Shown in pieces: positions 17,504 to 25,825 of a stretch of 64,000 nucleotides of DNA. The DNA is taken from contig CANJRV010000003.1 of assembly GCA_947476825.1 (NCBI GenBank), forward strand, positions 1 through 64,000. The letters run 5' to 3'. The position numbers and the translations under genes are program-made. Every line of letters starts with the position of its first letter. The first letter of the stretch is position 1. This DNA comes from Bacteroidota bacterium. GTDB lineage: Bacteria; Bacteroidota; Bacteroidia; Chitinophagales; Chitinophagaceae. The notes under the pieces were generated by a model. The model was not told the origin of the DNA and made no database searches. It saw only the letters and a list, made by a program, of their open reading frames with translations.

Positions 17504-17688
17504 AAGAAAAAAAATCTTTCGAATTTCCAATCGACATTATTATATGAACCGTAAATGCAAGCAACACTATCATCAAAGATTTGCCTTATTTCATGTTCAC
17601 TAATTTTTACATCATTTTTAGTTTTGCAACCAAGTGTGATGAATATTATTCCTAAAAGTATGGTTGTCGCTTGTGATTTAAAAGTCAT
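17473..17688 (-). CDS. Short lipoprotein, probably truncated by a palindromic repeat
   Basis: A 71-residue product with a clear lipoprotein signal: a hydrophobic run ending IFITLGC, with Cys21 as the lipid site. Residues 22-58 are hydrophilic and unremarkable. The final residues (FFFFAEFPPPGSA) are encoded by the A-rich edge and right arm of the CGCAGAG palindrome, so the natural C-terminus was probably lost when that element arrived. It begins 28 bp after the stop of the propeller lipoprotein on the same strand. I do not recognise a family. It could be a small functional lipoprotein with an acquired tail or a gene fragment. Confidence 0.45.
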   Translation of the reverse strand: MTFKSQATTILLGIIFITLGCKTKNDVKISEHEIRQIFDDSVACIYGSYNNVDWKFERFFFFAEFPPPGSA

Positions 17689-17716
17689 GATACTTTTTAA
17701 ACAAACACCCCTCCAC

Positions 17717-18859
17717 CTAATACTTACTCATCCCACTTACACTTGGGAAAATGCCATTGGCTAAATCATCTACGATAGGTGAGCTTTGTGAATTGCCGTT
17801 CATAAAGGATTTCCAAATGAGGCGGCCATCACGAACATCTACGCAATAGATATAGCGATCAAAGGAAGTGAAATACACATAAAAACCATAAACTACTGGT
17901 GAAGATTTAATCAAACTACCAGCTGGGTATTTCCAACGAAGCGCGCCAGTAACGTGGTCGATAGCATATAAATTAAAATCATAACTGCCTACCAAAACCG
18001 TATTGGATGTTTCATGTACCGTTGGTGATGAAGAAACTCTTTCTGCTGTTTGGTATTCCCAACGAAGCAAACCAGAGGTAGTATCAATACAATAAATTCC
18101 AAAATCATCACTACCTACTATACACATACCACCATACACCATTGGCGAAGATTGTACTTTATCTGTAGTGCTAAATTGCCATTTAGACGAACCATTTATT
18201 TCGTAAATAGCATATACAAAATTATCAGTACCACCATAATATACTACGCTATTACTCACACTTGGAGAAGATACTACTGGACCAAATGCAATCGGGTTAG
18301 ATTGCCAATTCAATAAACCGGTAGTAGCATTCACCGAAATACATCGGCCCGCTACACCTGCACCATTGTTTACATCTATACCTACAAATACAAATCCATT
18401 CACAACCGTAGGTGAAGTTTTACAAGGGACAGTTGGATCATAAGACCAAACTTGAACACCCGACAAATTCAAACAATATAATTTAGAAGAAGATAAATAG
18501 ATTTTGTCATTATTGATCGCAATGGATGTTGAACTTTCTGGAATGATACCAATATTTGTTTCAATTAAAGCTTTTCCAGTCAAAATATCTACGGCATAAA
18601 AATAGCCAGTCTTGGTAACAAAATAAATTTTTTCTTTGTACAATACTGGCGTCCCTTCGCAATTGCCTTTGGTTATCACTTCCCAATTTTTTACGCCTGT
18701 ATACACACCGTAACTGAGTAAAGTGCCATTGTCTGTTGTGATATAAACAGATTCTAATCTCACTTTTGGCAAAGGCAAATCCGTGCTTTTGGTTTTACTA
18801 CAAGATATCATTGTCGTTATCAAACAAAAAGCGGCAATAGAAAATAGAATATGTTTCAT
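17717..18859 (-). CDS. PQQ-type beta-propeller lipoprotein
   Basis: A 380-residue lipoprotein with Cys20 in TTMISCSKT. The mature part consists of repeated propeller blades, each with a core like VYYGGTDNFVYAIYEINGSSKWQ (shorter: VVYYGGTDNFVYAI), VLVGSYDFNLYAIDHVTGALRW and YIYCVDVRDGRLIW, about seven in all, as in PQQ-like repeat proteins. Outer-membrane BamB has the same fold, but this protein resembles stand-alone propeller lipoproteins more than BamB and has no bam neighbour. It lacks the residues of a PQQ-dependent dehydrogenase, so it is probably a binding or scaffold protein at a membrane surface. Confidence 0.75.
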   Translation of the reverse strand: MKHILFSIAAFCLITTMISCSKTKSTDLPLPKVRLESVYITTDNGTLLSYGVYTGVKNWEVITKGNCEGTPVLYKEKIYFVTKTGYFYAVDILTGKALIETNIGIIPESSTSIAINNDKIYLSSSKLYCLNLSGVQVWSYDPTVPCKTSPTVVNGFVFVGIDVNNGAGVAGRCISVNATTGLLNWQSNPIAFGPVVSSPSVSNSVVYYGGTDNFVYAIYEINGSSKWQFSTTDKVQSSPMVYGGMCIVGSDDFGIYCIDTTSGLLRWEYQTAERVSSSPTVHETSNTVLVGSYDFNLYAIDHVTGALRWKYPAGSLIKSSPVVYGFYVYFTSFDRYIYCVDVRDGRLIWKSFMNGNSQSSPIVDDLANGIFPSVSGMSKY

Positions 18860-19107
18860 GTGTTTATTTTAATTGTCCTTGGTTTACTACATCGGTATTT
18901 GGAATGCCATCTTTGGCGCACTACAATCTAGAGCAGTTTTGACTTGCATTTTAATACAGTACAAAAAGAACGAAACAAATATAAAAGAAAGATGTGACAT
19001 AATTTGCTTTGCGCAAACTATTTTATAGCTATAACTAAATCTAATCCACGTAAAATCGAAGCCAACAAAAACATATACCGCGAATCAGCACTTTCTTTGG
19101 TGACTGC
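18860..19107. other. Intergenic region with a possible 3' gene remnant
   Basis: Mostly featureless. On the minus strand, 19104 down to 19018 stays open for 28 codons in protein-like sequence (VTKESADSRYMFLLASILRG, then LDLVIAIK and TAG) and begins right where the dispersed repeat copy ends. This may be the tail of a lost gene, but the family is not recognised and 28 codons can be chance. Confidence 0.25.
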
Positions 19108-19188
19108 ATTGCGGCAACGATTGCAACGGAAATCCTTTTTGCTGCGGAGCAAGAAAAAAGATTGAAGTGGAAAGCGTGTACGCCGCCC
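19108..19188 (+). repeat. Dispersed hairpin element, copy A
   Basis: Starts ATTGCGGCAACG and ends CGCCGCCC. Between them is an inner inverted repeat, AATCCTTTTTGC against a degraded CAAGAAAAAAGATT, flanked by two direct repeats of the form GATTGnAnnGGAAA. It aligns over its length with the copies at 36426-36558 (minus) and 47490-47570. GC-rich ends contrast with the AT-rich surroundings. Confidence 0.75.
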
Positions 19189-19217
19189 TAATTATTTTTA
19201 AACTTTTTTGAATAGTT

Positions 19218-20657
19218 TTAAATATAGCCCAATATCTTCAACATGCTTTGGAAGCTTTGTTCTTTGGCGTATAACCAGTCTATTAATTTCCCATTTTTAT
19301 CATACTCCACTACCACATGTTTTGGCGAAGGAATCATGCAGTGTTTAATACCACCATAGCCAGCCAATTGATCTTGATAGGCGCCTGTATGAAAAAATCC
19401 GATATACAAAGGTTCTTTTGCTTCTGTAGCCGGAGTTGTACTTAATGGCAAATCATCTGGTTTACTTTTGGGCAAAAATACGGCATTGATATGTTCCTCT
19501 GACGTATAGAAATCATGGCTATCGCAGGTAAGTCCACCAAGATGTACCTCTTGGTATTCTTCATCCCATTTATTGATCGGTAACATCAAAAACTTTTCAC
19601 CAATGCCCCATGTATCTGGCAATGTAGTGATGAAAGAGCTATCTATCATATACCAAATCTCTCTGTCATTTTGTTTTTTCTCATCCAAAACGCTGTAAAT
19701 TATAGCGCCAGATTCGCCAACGGTAAATGAACCAAATTCGGTATAAATATTGGGTACTGCAACCTTGTTTTTCTTGCATACTTTCTTGATGGTCGCTACA
19801 ATTTCATTGGTCATGTAATTGTAGTCGTAATCAAAACCTAAGGAATGTTTAATAGGAAATCCACCACCAATATTCAAACTATCTAACTCGGGTGCAATCT
19901 TTTTTAACTGGCAATACAAATTCAAAACCTTATTGAGTTCACTCCAATAATAGATATCATCTTTGATGCCTTTATTCATAAAAAAATGCAACATCTTCAA
20001 TTGGAATCTTTCGTTGCCTTTTAATTTATCGACATAAAATTCTAAAATATCTCTGGTGCGAATACCCAAACGTGAGGTATAAAAATCGAAGGAAGCCTCT
20101 TCTTCTGCTGCGATGCGAATGCCTATCTTTACTGGATTCTTGACCCGAATAGACTTTTTATAATCGTCGAATTCATTTTTATTATCCAATACGGGAATCA
20201 CATTGGTAAATCCTGAATTGATGAGGTAGGCAATATTCTTGGTATAGGCTTTGGTTTTAAAACCATTGCAAATGATAAATTTATCTTTGGTAATTTTTTT
20301 GCGTTGATACAGATTTTTTATGATCTCCAAATCATACGCGAATGAAGTTTCTAAATGCACATTATGCTTCACCGTTTCTTCTACAATAAATGAAAAATGA
20401 GAGCTTTTGGTACAATAGCAATAAAAATATTCTCCATCATATTTCTGTTTCTTGATGGCATCATTAAACATCTTTTTCGCTTTGGCAATTTGCATGCCTA
20501 TTTTGGGCAAAAAAGTAATCTTTAGTGGTGTGCCATATTTATCGATCAACTTTTTTAAATCGACATCATTGAATTGCAAATAATTGTCTTTTACGTTAAA
20601 ACCTTCTTGCGGAAAATCAAACGTTTGTTTTACGAGGTCAGTGTATGTATTGCTCAT
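19218..20657 (-). CDS. speA: Arginine decarboxylase, alanine-racemase fold
   Basis: A 479-residue PLP enzyme of fold type III, expected to convert arginine to agmatine for polyamine synthesis. The PLP lysine is Lys84 in YCYCTKSSHF, the phosphate-binding loop is NIGGGFPIKH, EFGSF follows, and the second-subunit active-site motif is TCDSHDFY. The length is shorter than enterobacterial SpeA (about 650) and fits the compact form usual in Bacteroidota. It is transcribed alone; a TACATTTG box lies 34 nt before the ATG. Substrate specificity (arginine rather than ornithine, lysine or diaminopimelate) is inferred from overall resemblance, not from a residue I can prove. Confidence 0.8.
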   Translation of the reverse strand: MSNTYTDLVKQTFDFPQEGFNVKDNYLQFNDVDLKKLIDKYGTPLKITFLPKIGMQIAKAKKMFNDAIKKQKYDGEYFYCYCTKSSHFSFIVEETVKHNVHLETSFAYDLEIIKNLYQRKKITKDKFIICNGFKTKAYTKNIAYLINSGFTNVIPVLDNKNEFDDYKKSIRVKNPVKIGIRIAAEEEASFDFYTSRLGIRTRDILEFYVDKLKGNERFQLKMLHFFMNKGIKDDIYYWSELNKVLNLYCQLKKIAPELDSLNIGGGFPIKHSLGFDYDYNYMTNEIVATIKKVCKKNKVAVPNIYTEFGSFTVGESGAIIYSVLDEKKQNDREIWYMIDSSFITTLPDTWGIGEKFLMLPINKWDEEYQEVHLGGLTCDSHDFYTSEEHINAVFLPKSKPDDLPLSTTPATEAKEPLYIGFFHTGAYQDQLAGYGGIKHCMIPSPKHVVVEYDKNGKLIDWLYAKEQSFQSMLKILGYI

Positions 20658-20691
20658 TCCTACAGAAGTAAAATTGTTTTTTTATAGAGTA

Positions 20692-20699
20692 CAAATGTA
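20692..20699 (-). promoter_or_regulatory. TAnnTTTG -7 box of the arginine decarboxylase gene
   Basis: The minus strand reads TACATTTG, 34 nt before the ATG at 20657. Confidence 0.5.
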
Positions 20700-20729
20700 T
20701 ATCGGTTTTTATTTTTTTAGGTATCTATT

Positions 20730-21356
20730 TTAGGTATTCTGCAATTGATTTAGGCTCGGCCTACCGCCACAAAATAACAAGTCCAATATACTGGTATTGT
20801 GTATGAATCCTAAGCGCTCTTCAAATACCTGCACATAGTGTGGCAAGTGGGTATACGTTGCAAAATTCTTAGCCATAAATTTTTGTCGATTATCCTTTAT
20901 TTCTTCACTAGACTTTTCTGCATATTGAGCGGACAAAGAAAATGGTTTTTCAATTTTTAATAAGCAATTTACTATTTCTATACCACGTAAATTGACATCC
21001 ATTAAAAATGCAAATTTAGTTTCAAAAAAAGGCCGCAAATCGTCCTCAAAGTATTCAAAATAGGGCGATCTACGATAACATGCTTGCAAGGTTTTCCAAT
21101 GCAGAGCTTGCCAATTTTCGTGATTACAAACGCGTACATCTTTCATGATTTTTCGTTGGTTGCGCCCATGTTCCAACGGAATACTCAAGGTAATGGTTCC
21201 GTTTGGACCCACTATGTAACAACGATTGCGCAAGCTAGTCCGCACAAAATGTTCATATTGTTCGATAACACATTGTTCGGCAAGTAAATACTCTTGATAC
21301 CAAGCGATGCATGGAAAATATTCACTGTCGAAAAGTGTAGATATTATTGGACACAT
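20730..21356 (-). CDS. WbqC-family protein
   Basis: A 208-residue cytoplasmic protein of the WbqC family. Signs are CIAWYQEYLLAEQCVIEQYEHF near the N-terminus (short form: SEYFPCIAWY), RNRCYIVGPNGTITLSIPLE, the basic motif HGRNQRKIMKDV, and WQALHWKTLQACYRRSPYFE. The family is encoded in O-antigen and glycan loci and in Bacteroidota core regions; its activity is not firmly assigned. It diverges from the GWxTD gene across a 14-bp gap, so promoter elements for one or both genes must overlap the neighbouring coding sequence. Confidence 0.85.
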   Translation of the reverse strand: MCPIISTLFDSEYFPCIAWYQEYLLAEQCVIEQYEHFVRTSLRNRCYIVGPNGTITLSIPLEHGRNQRKIMKDVRVCNHENWQALHWKTLQACYRRSPYFEYFEDDLRPFFETKFAFLMDVNLRGIEIVNCLLKIEKPFSLSAQYAEKSSEEIKDNRQKFMAKNFATYTHLPHYVQVFEERLGFIHNTSILDLLFCGGRPSLNQLQNT

Positions 21357-21370
21357 AGTATTTTTACAAA

Positions 21371-22438
21371 ATGGGGATAAAGGTAATCATTAGAATAATA
21401 GTTGTACTCTTACTTAATCCTTTCTTTTGCTCGGCACACAAACAAGATTCTATTCGAATTGTTCAACTATACAATACAGGACTAGCAGCCACTTCAACGG
21501 CTTACGTAGAAAATCCATTTTTTGATGTGGATGCGAAAACACTTTATTTTAGTGTAGATATGCAACGAAGCAATTCAGCCGATTCTTCTTTTCTGTTTAT
21601 AGAAATTAAAAAGAAAACGGTGATGCAATATAAATTGCGTCCCATCTGCAGCAAAAAAATCTCGCTTAATGAATACACAGCAAACCCAATTCGAGATAGT
21701 ATACCCTTAGAGGACAGTGTATTTGCATCGGGAAATTTTGAGCTCATCGCCAATTTTATGCAAGATTCTGCTACTGTATTGGATGTAAAAAAAGCTCGTT
21801 TCCAAGTATTACGAGACGCCAATCAGAAAGTAAAGGACGAATTTTTAGCTGTTGCAAGCGATATGGATAACCATATTGTAGACATGTCTAAAACATTCGT
21901 TGCCAAATACGACATCACACAATTACATAAAAATATCAATGCTCTGTCACCATTGGCTCGAGGTGCTGAAATCAAAGTAATACGTGCTATTGCAGAAAAT
22001 AACGATACTTCCTTTTTGCAACATTTTTTGTATAATTTTTGGTTCAACCGAAACGCTACAAATCCAGAAAAGGCTTGGCTAGAATATGTCGAGAAACTAA
22101 ATTATGTTGCAAAACAATATGGTTCGGTTAGCCAACTTGGATTTGAAACCGATAGAGGCAGAATCTATTTGGTATATGGCGAGCCCGACAAACTAGATCG
22201 TATGGCGAATGAAAAAGGTGCCTTGCCTTACGAGGTATGGTATTACAATAATGTCGAAAATCGTGGTATCGTTAAGTTTTTATTTTATCAACCGGGGATG
22301 TTGGGTTCACAAATGTTTTTATTGACTTCGTCAGAATCAGACGAAGGAATAGATCCCTATTGGAAAAGTAAATTATTGCGTGATCCAAATGACAGTGATA
22401 ATAAATTAACGCATCGCGTATTTGAATATTTTAAATAA
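21371..22438 (+). CDS. GWxTD domain-containing protein
   Basis: A 355-residue secreted protein with a signal peptide (residues 1-23, ending FFCSAHK). The C-terminal domain carries the family signature as GFETDRGRIYLVYGEPD, with Phe in place of the usual Trp, followed by PYEVWYYNNVENRGIVKFLF. The domain is defined by this motif and its function is unknown. Residues about 30-150 look like a beta-sandwich. The next gene, a LEA_2 lipoprotein, starts 5 bp after the stop, so both likely form one transcript and act in the envelope. Confidence 0.8.
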   Translation: MGIKVIIRIIVVLLLNPFFCSAHKQDSIRIVQLYNTGLAATSTAYVENPFFDVDAKTLYFSVDMQRSNSADSSFLFIEIKKKTVMQYKLRPICSKKISLNEYTANPIRDSIPLEDSVFASGNFELIANFMQDSATVLDVKKARFQVLRDANQKVKDEFLAVASDMDNHIVDMSKTFVAKYDITQLHKNINALSPLARGAEIKVIRAIAENNDTSFLQHFLYNFWFNRNATNPEKAWLEYVEKLNYVAKQYGSVSQLGFETDRGRIYLVYGEPDKLDRMANEKGALPYEVWYYNNVENRGIVKFLFYQPGMLGSQMFLLTSSESDEGIDPYWKSKLLRDPNDSDNKLTHRVFEYFK

Positions 22439-22443
22439 ACAAC

Positions 22444-22902
22444 ATGAAAAAATTACAAATTTTCTGCTTAGTGGCAATGGCATTTATTCTATTACAATCT
22501 GGCGGTTGTAATAAAATAAAAGAGCTAGATTATAAGGGCATTAAAAGTACAAAATTGGAATCGATCAATTTTCACAATACAGCGATTCGGATTAACTTAG
22601 AATATTTCAATCCGAATAATTTCAGTATCGATGTGAAAGAAACCAACTTAAGTATTTTTCTGGATGATAAATTTGTGGCGCTAGCGGATCAACCCGAAAA
22701 AACAAAAATACCGAAGAATTCTCTGTTTGAATTTCCGATTGTTGCTCATTTTGATCCCTTAAAAATTATGGGACCTGCTTTGAAAAGTTTTTTGGCAAAA
22801 ACCACCAAACTCAGGCTACAAGGCACAGCCAAACTCGGCAAGGATGGTATCTTTATTAAAGTGCCAGTAGATATTGTAGAGGAGATTAATTTAAGAAATT
22901 GA
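22444..22902 (+). CDS. LEA type 2 family lipoprotein
   Basis: A 152-residue lipoprotein with Cys22 in LLQSGGCNK. The mature part is an LEA_2 (late-embryogenesis-abundant type 2, WHy-like) beta-sandwich: INFHNTAIRINLEYFNPNNF, then IDVKETNLSIFLDD, IPKNSLFEFPI and a KVPVDI end. Plant members respond to drying stress; bacterial members are extracytoplasmic proteins of unclear role. It is tightly linked (5 bp) to the GWxTD gene. Length and motif order appear complete. Confidence 0.8.
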   Translation: MKKLQIFCLVAMAFILLQSGGCNKIKELDYKGIKSTKLESINFHNTAIRINLEYFNPNNFSIDVKETNLSIFLDDKFVALADQPEKTKIPKNSLFEFPIVAHFDPLKIMGPALKSFLAKTTKLRLQGTAKLGKDGIFIKVPVDIVEEINLRN

Positions 22903-22951
22903 TGAGTGCTTAGCGTTACTTATTTATATTCCTAAGTATAAATGGCGTACA

Positions 22952-23036
22952 ATTACACCTTTTAGGAACATAAAAAGTGGAATATTACACCTTTTAGGAA
23001 CATATAATGTGTAATATTGCACATAATCGGAACATA
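22952..23036 (+). repeat. Three 21-bp direct repeats at 32-bp period with GTGnAATATTnCAC dyads
   Basis: Units ATTACACCTTTTAGGAACATA start at 22952 and 22984 (identical) and a variant, ATTGCACATAATCGGAACATA, starts at 23016; the starts are exactly 32 bp apart. The junctions form dyads GTGGAATATTACAC (22977-22990) and GTGTAATATTGCAC (23009-23022). The array ends 11 bp before the ATG of a DUF4143 ATPase, so it overlaps its promoter region and looks like a multi-site operator. Confidence 0.8.
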
Positions 23037-23047
23037 AGGAATTATTT

Positions 23048-24376
23048 ATGCAATTTAAAAGGGACATATTACCAGAGCTATTTAATTGGAAGAATGCAAA
23101 AGATCGAAAGCCGTTATTACTCAAAGGTGCAAGACAAGTTGGAAAAACTTCCTTATTGAAAGAATTTGGTAAAAACGCTTTTACAGAAGTTGCTTATTTT
23201 AATTTCGAAGAAAATCCAGGTCTCAAACAGTTTTTTGAAAATACCAAAGATGTAAAACGAATCATAGATAATTTATCGTTAGTGCACGGCAGTAGTATTC
23301 AAGCCCAAGACACATTAATTATTTTTGATGAAATTCAAGAATGTAATCCAGCCCTCAACACCTTAAAATACTTTTGTGAAAATGCTCCTGAATATGCGAT
23401 TGCAAGTGCAGGTTCATTATTGGGAATTACACTCGGAAAAGAAGCATCGTTTCCTGTTGGTAAGGTTGATTTTATCGACATTTATCCATTGACGTTTATT
23501 GAATTTTTGAATGGTTTCGAACCTAAGCTTGCAGAATATATGATGCATGCAAGGCATACTGAACCCATTCCAGATATCTTCTTTCAATCTCTTCTTGAAA
23601 AATTTAAAATGTATTTTATTTCAGGAGGAATGCCCGAGGCTGCAAGAAAACTAGTTGCAGAGAAAAGTGTTACGTCCACACAACATATTTTGAAAACCAT
23701 ATTGACTGGTTATGCATTAGACTTTTCAAAACATGCACCTTCAAAAGATATTGCTCGAATTGGATATGTCTGGAATTCTATACCTTCTCATTTGGCACGA
23801 GAAAATAAAAAATTTCTATATCAAACAGTGAAGCCAGGCGCCAAATCAAGAGAATATGAAGATGCTTTGTTATGGCTTATTCAAGCGGGTTTGATTTATA
23901 AAGTTAGTCGATGTGCTAAACCCAACTTACCCTTATCTGCTTATGATGACTTATCTGCTTTTAAATTATATTTATTTGATATTGGATTGTTGCGCAATTT
24001 GGCTCAATTAGATCATGAAGTCATTAACAATGGTAATACATTATTTACAGAGTTTAAAGGTTCTCTTAGTGAAAATTATATTCTGCAAAGTTTAGTTTCT
24101 CAATTTGATAGCATGCCCCGATATTGGACATCAGAAGGGAAAGCGGAAATAGATTTTATTCTTCAATATAAAAATACAATAATTCCGATTGAGGTAAAAT
24201 CAGACGAAAATATACGAAGCAAGAGCATGACTTTTTATCATCAAAAATATAACCCTAACATTCGAATTCGGTTTTCATTACGGAACTTTTCATTCAAAGA
24301 AGGCTTGCTCAATATTCCATTGTTTATGGCAGATCAAACCAAGAGGATATTGGAAAATGTATTAACAGAAATTTGA
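23048..24376 (+). CDS. AAA_14/DUF4143 ATPase (second of two)
   Basis: A 442-residue ATP-binding protein. Walker A is GARQVGKT (27-34), Walker B is LIIFDEIQECN, and a sensor-like SAGSLLGI follows with a lid region (DIYPLTFIEFLNGF). The C-terminal half is DUF4143 with the restriction-nuclease-like core YWTSEGKAEIDFILQ and IPIEVKS. It is longer than the member at 12117 and belongs to another subgroup. Function is not established; such genes are strain-variable. Three 32-bp-spaced dyad repeats lie immediately upstream, which suggests tight transcriptional control, perhaps by itself or a partner. Confidence 0.85.
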   Translation: MQFKRDILPELFNWKNAKDRKPLLLKGARQVGKTSLLKEFGKNAFTEVAYFNFEENPGLKQFFENTKDVKRIIDNLSLVHGSSIQAQDTLIIFDEIQECNPALNTLKYFCENAPEYAIASAGSLLGITLGKEASFPVGKVDFIDIYPLTFIEFLNGFEPKLAEYMMHARHTEPIPDIFFQSLLEKFKMYFISGGMPEAARKLVAEKSVTSTQHILKTILTGYALDFSKHAPSKDIARIGYVWNSIPSHLARENKKFLYQTVKPGAKSREYEDALLWLIQAGLIYKVSRCAKPNLPLSAYDDLSAFKLYLFDIGLLRNLAQLDHEVINNGNTLFTEFKGSLSENYILQSLVSQFDSMPRYWTSEGKAEIDFILQYKNTIIPIEVKSDENIRSKSMTFYHQKYNPNIRIRFSLRNFSFKEGLLNIPLFMADQTKRILENVLTEI

Positions 24377-24415
24377 ACGAAAACAAAAAAGTTGTAACAG
24401 TAATTTGCTTTATAA

Positions 24416-25762
24416 CTACTCTCTATCAAATTTTAATCGAAGACCCGATTCATCGCTACAAATTTGTCCTTCATGGTATACCCTATTTCCATTCACAAAA
24501 GTACTGTTGATGGAAGAATGAAAAGTGTGTCCTTCAAATGGACTCCAAGCACATTTATATAAAATATTTTCTTTGTTTACGGTATAGGATTTTTTCATAT
24601 CAATCAATACACAATCTGCATAATAGCCTTCGCGAATATAACCTCGTTCGGCAACTTGAAAACATTGGGCTGGGGCATGACAAGCTTTCTCTACTATTTT
24701 CTCCAAACTGATTCTTCCTTCTGCATACGCTTCTAATAAAATCAACAAACTATGTTGCACCAAAGGCACGCCAGCTGGGGCTTCTAGGTAGGGCTTTTGT
24801 TTTTCTTCCCAAGTATGTGGCGCATGATCTGTGGCAATAATATCCAAACGATCATCTAATAAAGCTTTCCATAATGCTTCCTTATTTTCCTTTTCTTTTA
24901 TGGCAGGATTGCATTTGATAAGATTACCATATTGCGCATAATCATCGGCAGTAAAATGCAAATGATGTACACAAACTTCTGCTGTAATTCTCTTTTCTTT
25001 TAACGGAAATAAATTGGTAAACAATTGCAACTCCTTTTCCGTACTGATGTGCAAAATATGTAAACGAGTGTTGTGCTTTTTTGCCAATTGAATAGCAGAA
25101 ATGGAAGATTCGTAACAGGCTTCTACATCACGGAGAATTGGATGAAATCGAGCATGATTTATATCTATATTTTCTGCTTTTAATCGTTCCAAGTTTTCAC
25201 GGATGATTCCTTCTTTTTCACAATGGGTTGCGATCAACACTTCGCTTTCTGCAAAGATTGTTTCGAGCGTAATAATATTATCAACCAACATATTACCTGT
25301 ACTAGAACCCATGAATATTTTTAAGCCGCAAATATTTTTCTTGTGTTTATTTATTTGCAAGGCATCTTGGATATTATCGTTGGAAACCCCTAAAAAAAAG
25401 GAATGATTCGCCAGGGAACCATGCGCTGCAATGGCAAATTTTTCTTCCAGCAATTGCAAATTCAAGGTAGGTGGAATCACATTTGGCATTTCCATAAAAC
25501 TAGTTACACCGCCTGCTACCGCTGCACGCGCCTCAGAAGCAATAGTTGCCTTATGGGTTAATCCTGGTTCTCTAAAATGCACTTGATCATCTATCAAACC
25601 GGGTATCAAATGCAGACCTTCTCCATCTATTTCGATAAAGCCGCCTGCTGGATTAATGGAGGTATCTATCTTTTCAAAGCGTCCATTTTTTATCCAAACA
25701 TCTTGTTGTTTGATACTGCCTTCATTGACAACTTGTACATTCTTTATTAGGTAATTTTTCAT
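24416..25762 (-). CDS. pyrC: Dihydroorotase
   Basis: A 448-residue amidohydrolase that closes carbamoyl aspartate to dihydroorotate in pyrimidine synthesis. Signs are LIPGLIDDQVHFREPGLTH (His62, Arg64), SFMEMPNV, a GLKIFMGSSTG lysine loop, IATHCEKEG, LHILHIST and the catalytic IIATDHAPHTWEEK. The first His of the usual HxH metal pair is Gln60 here; I recall this DDQVH form as usual in the Bacteroidota enzyme, so it is probably not a loss of function. The gene is single and divergent from the barrel gene at 25826, with a TACATTTG box 14 nt before the ATG. Confidence 0.88.
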   Translation of the reverse strand: MKNYLIKNVQVVNEGSIKQQDVWIKNGRFEKIDTSINPAGGFIEIDGEGLHLIPGLIDDQVHFREPGLTHKATIASEARAAVAGGVTSFMEMPNVIPPTLNLQLLEEKFAIAAHGSLANHSFFLGVSNDNIQDALQINKHKKNICGLKIFMGSSTGNMLVDNIITLETIFAESEVLIATHCEKEGIIRENLERLKAENIDINHARFHPILRDVEACYESSISAIQLAKKHNTRLHILHISTEKELQLFTNLFPLKEKRITAEVCVHHLHFTADDYAQYGNLIKCNPAIKEKENKEALWKALLDDRLDIIATDHAPHTWEEKQKPYLEAPAGVPLVQHSLLILLEAYAEGRISLEKIVEKACHAPAQCFQVAERGYIREGYYADCVLIDMKKSYTVNKENILYKCAWSPFEGHTFHSSINSTFVNGNRVYHEGQICSDESGLRLKFDRE

Positions 25763-25776
25763 AGCTTGTTCTTTTG

Positions 25777-25784
25777 CAAATGTA
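25777..25784 (-). promoter_or_regulatory. TAnnTTTG -7 box of pyrC
   Basis: The minus strand reads TACATTTG, 14 nt before the pyrC ATG at 25762, in the 63-bp divergent gap. Confidence 0.5.
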
Positions 25785-25825
25785 ATTTGAATTACATTTA
25801 CGACTTATAAAAATAAGTAAACAAC

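Noticed and set aside
17401-17510. Possible tRNA because of GC-rich paired arms
   Set aside because: The arms form one long palindrome with a 44-nt loop and no cloverleaf, anticodon arm or T-loop.
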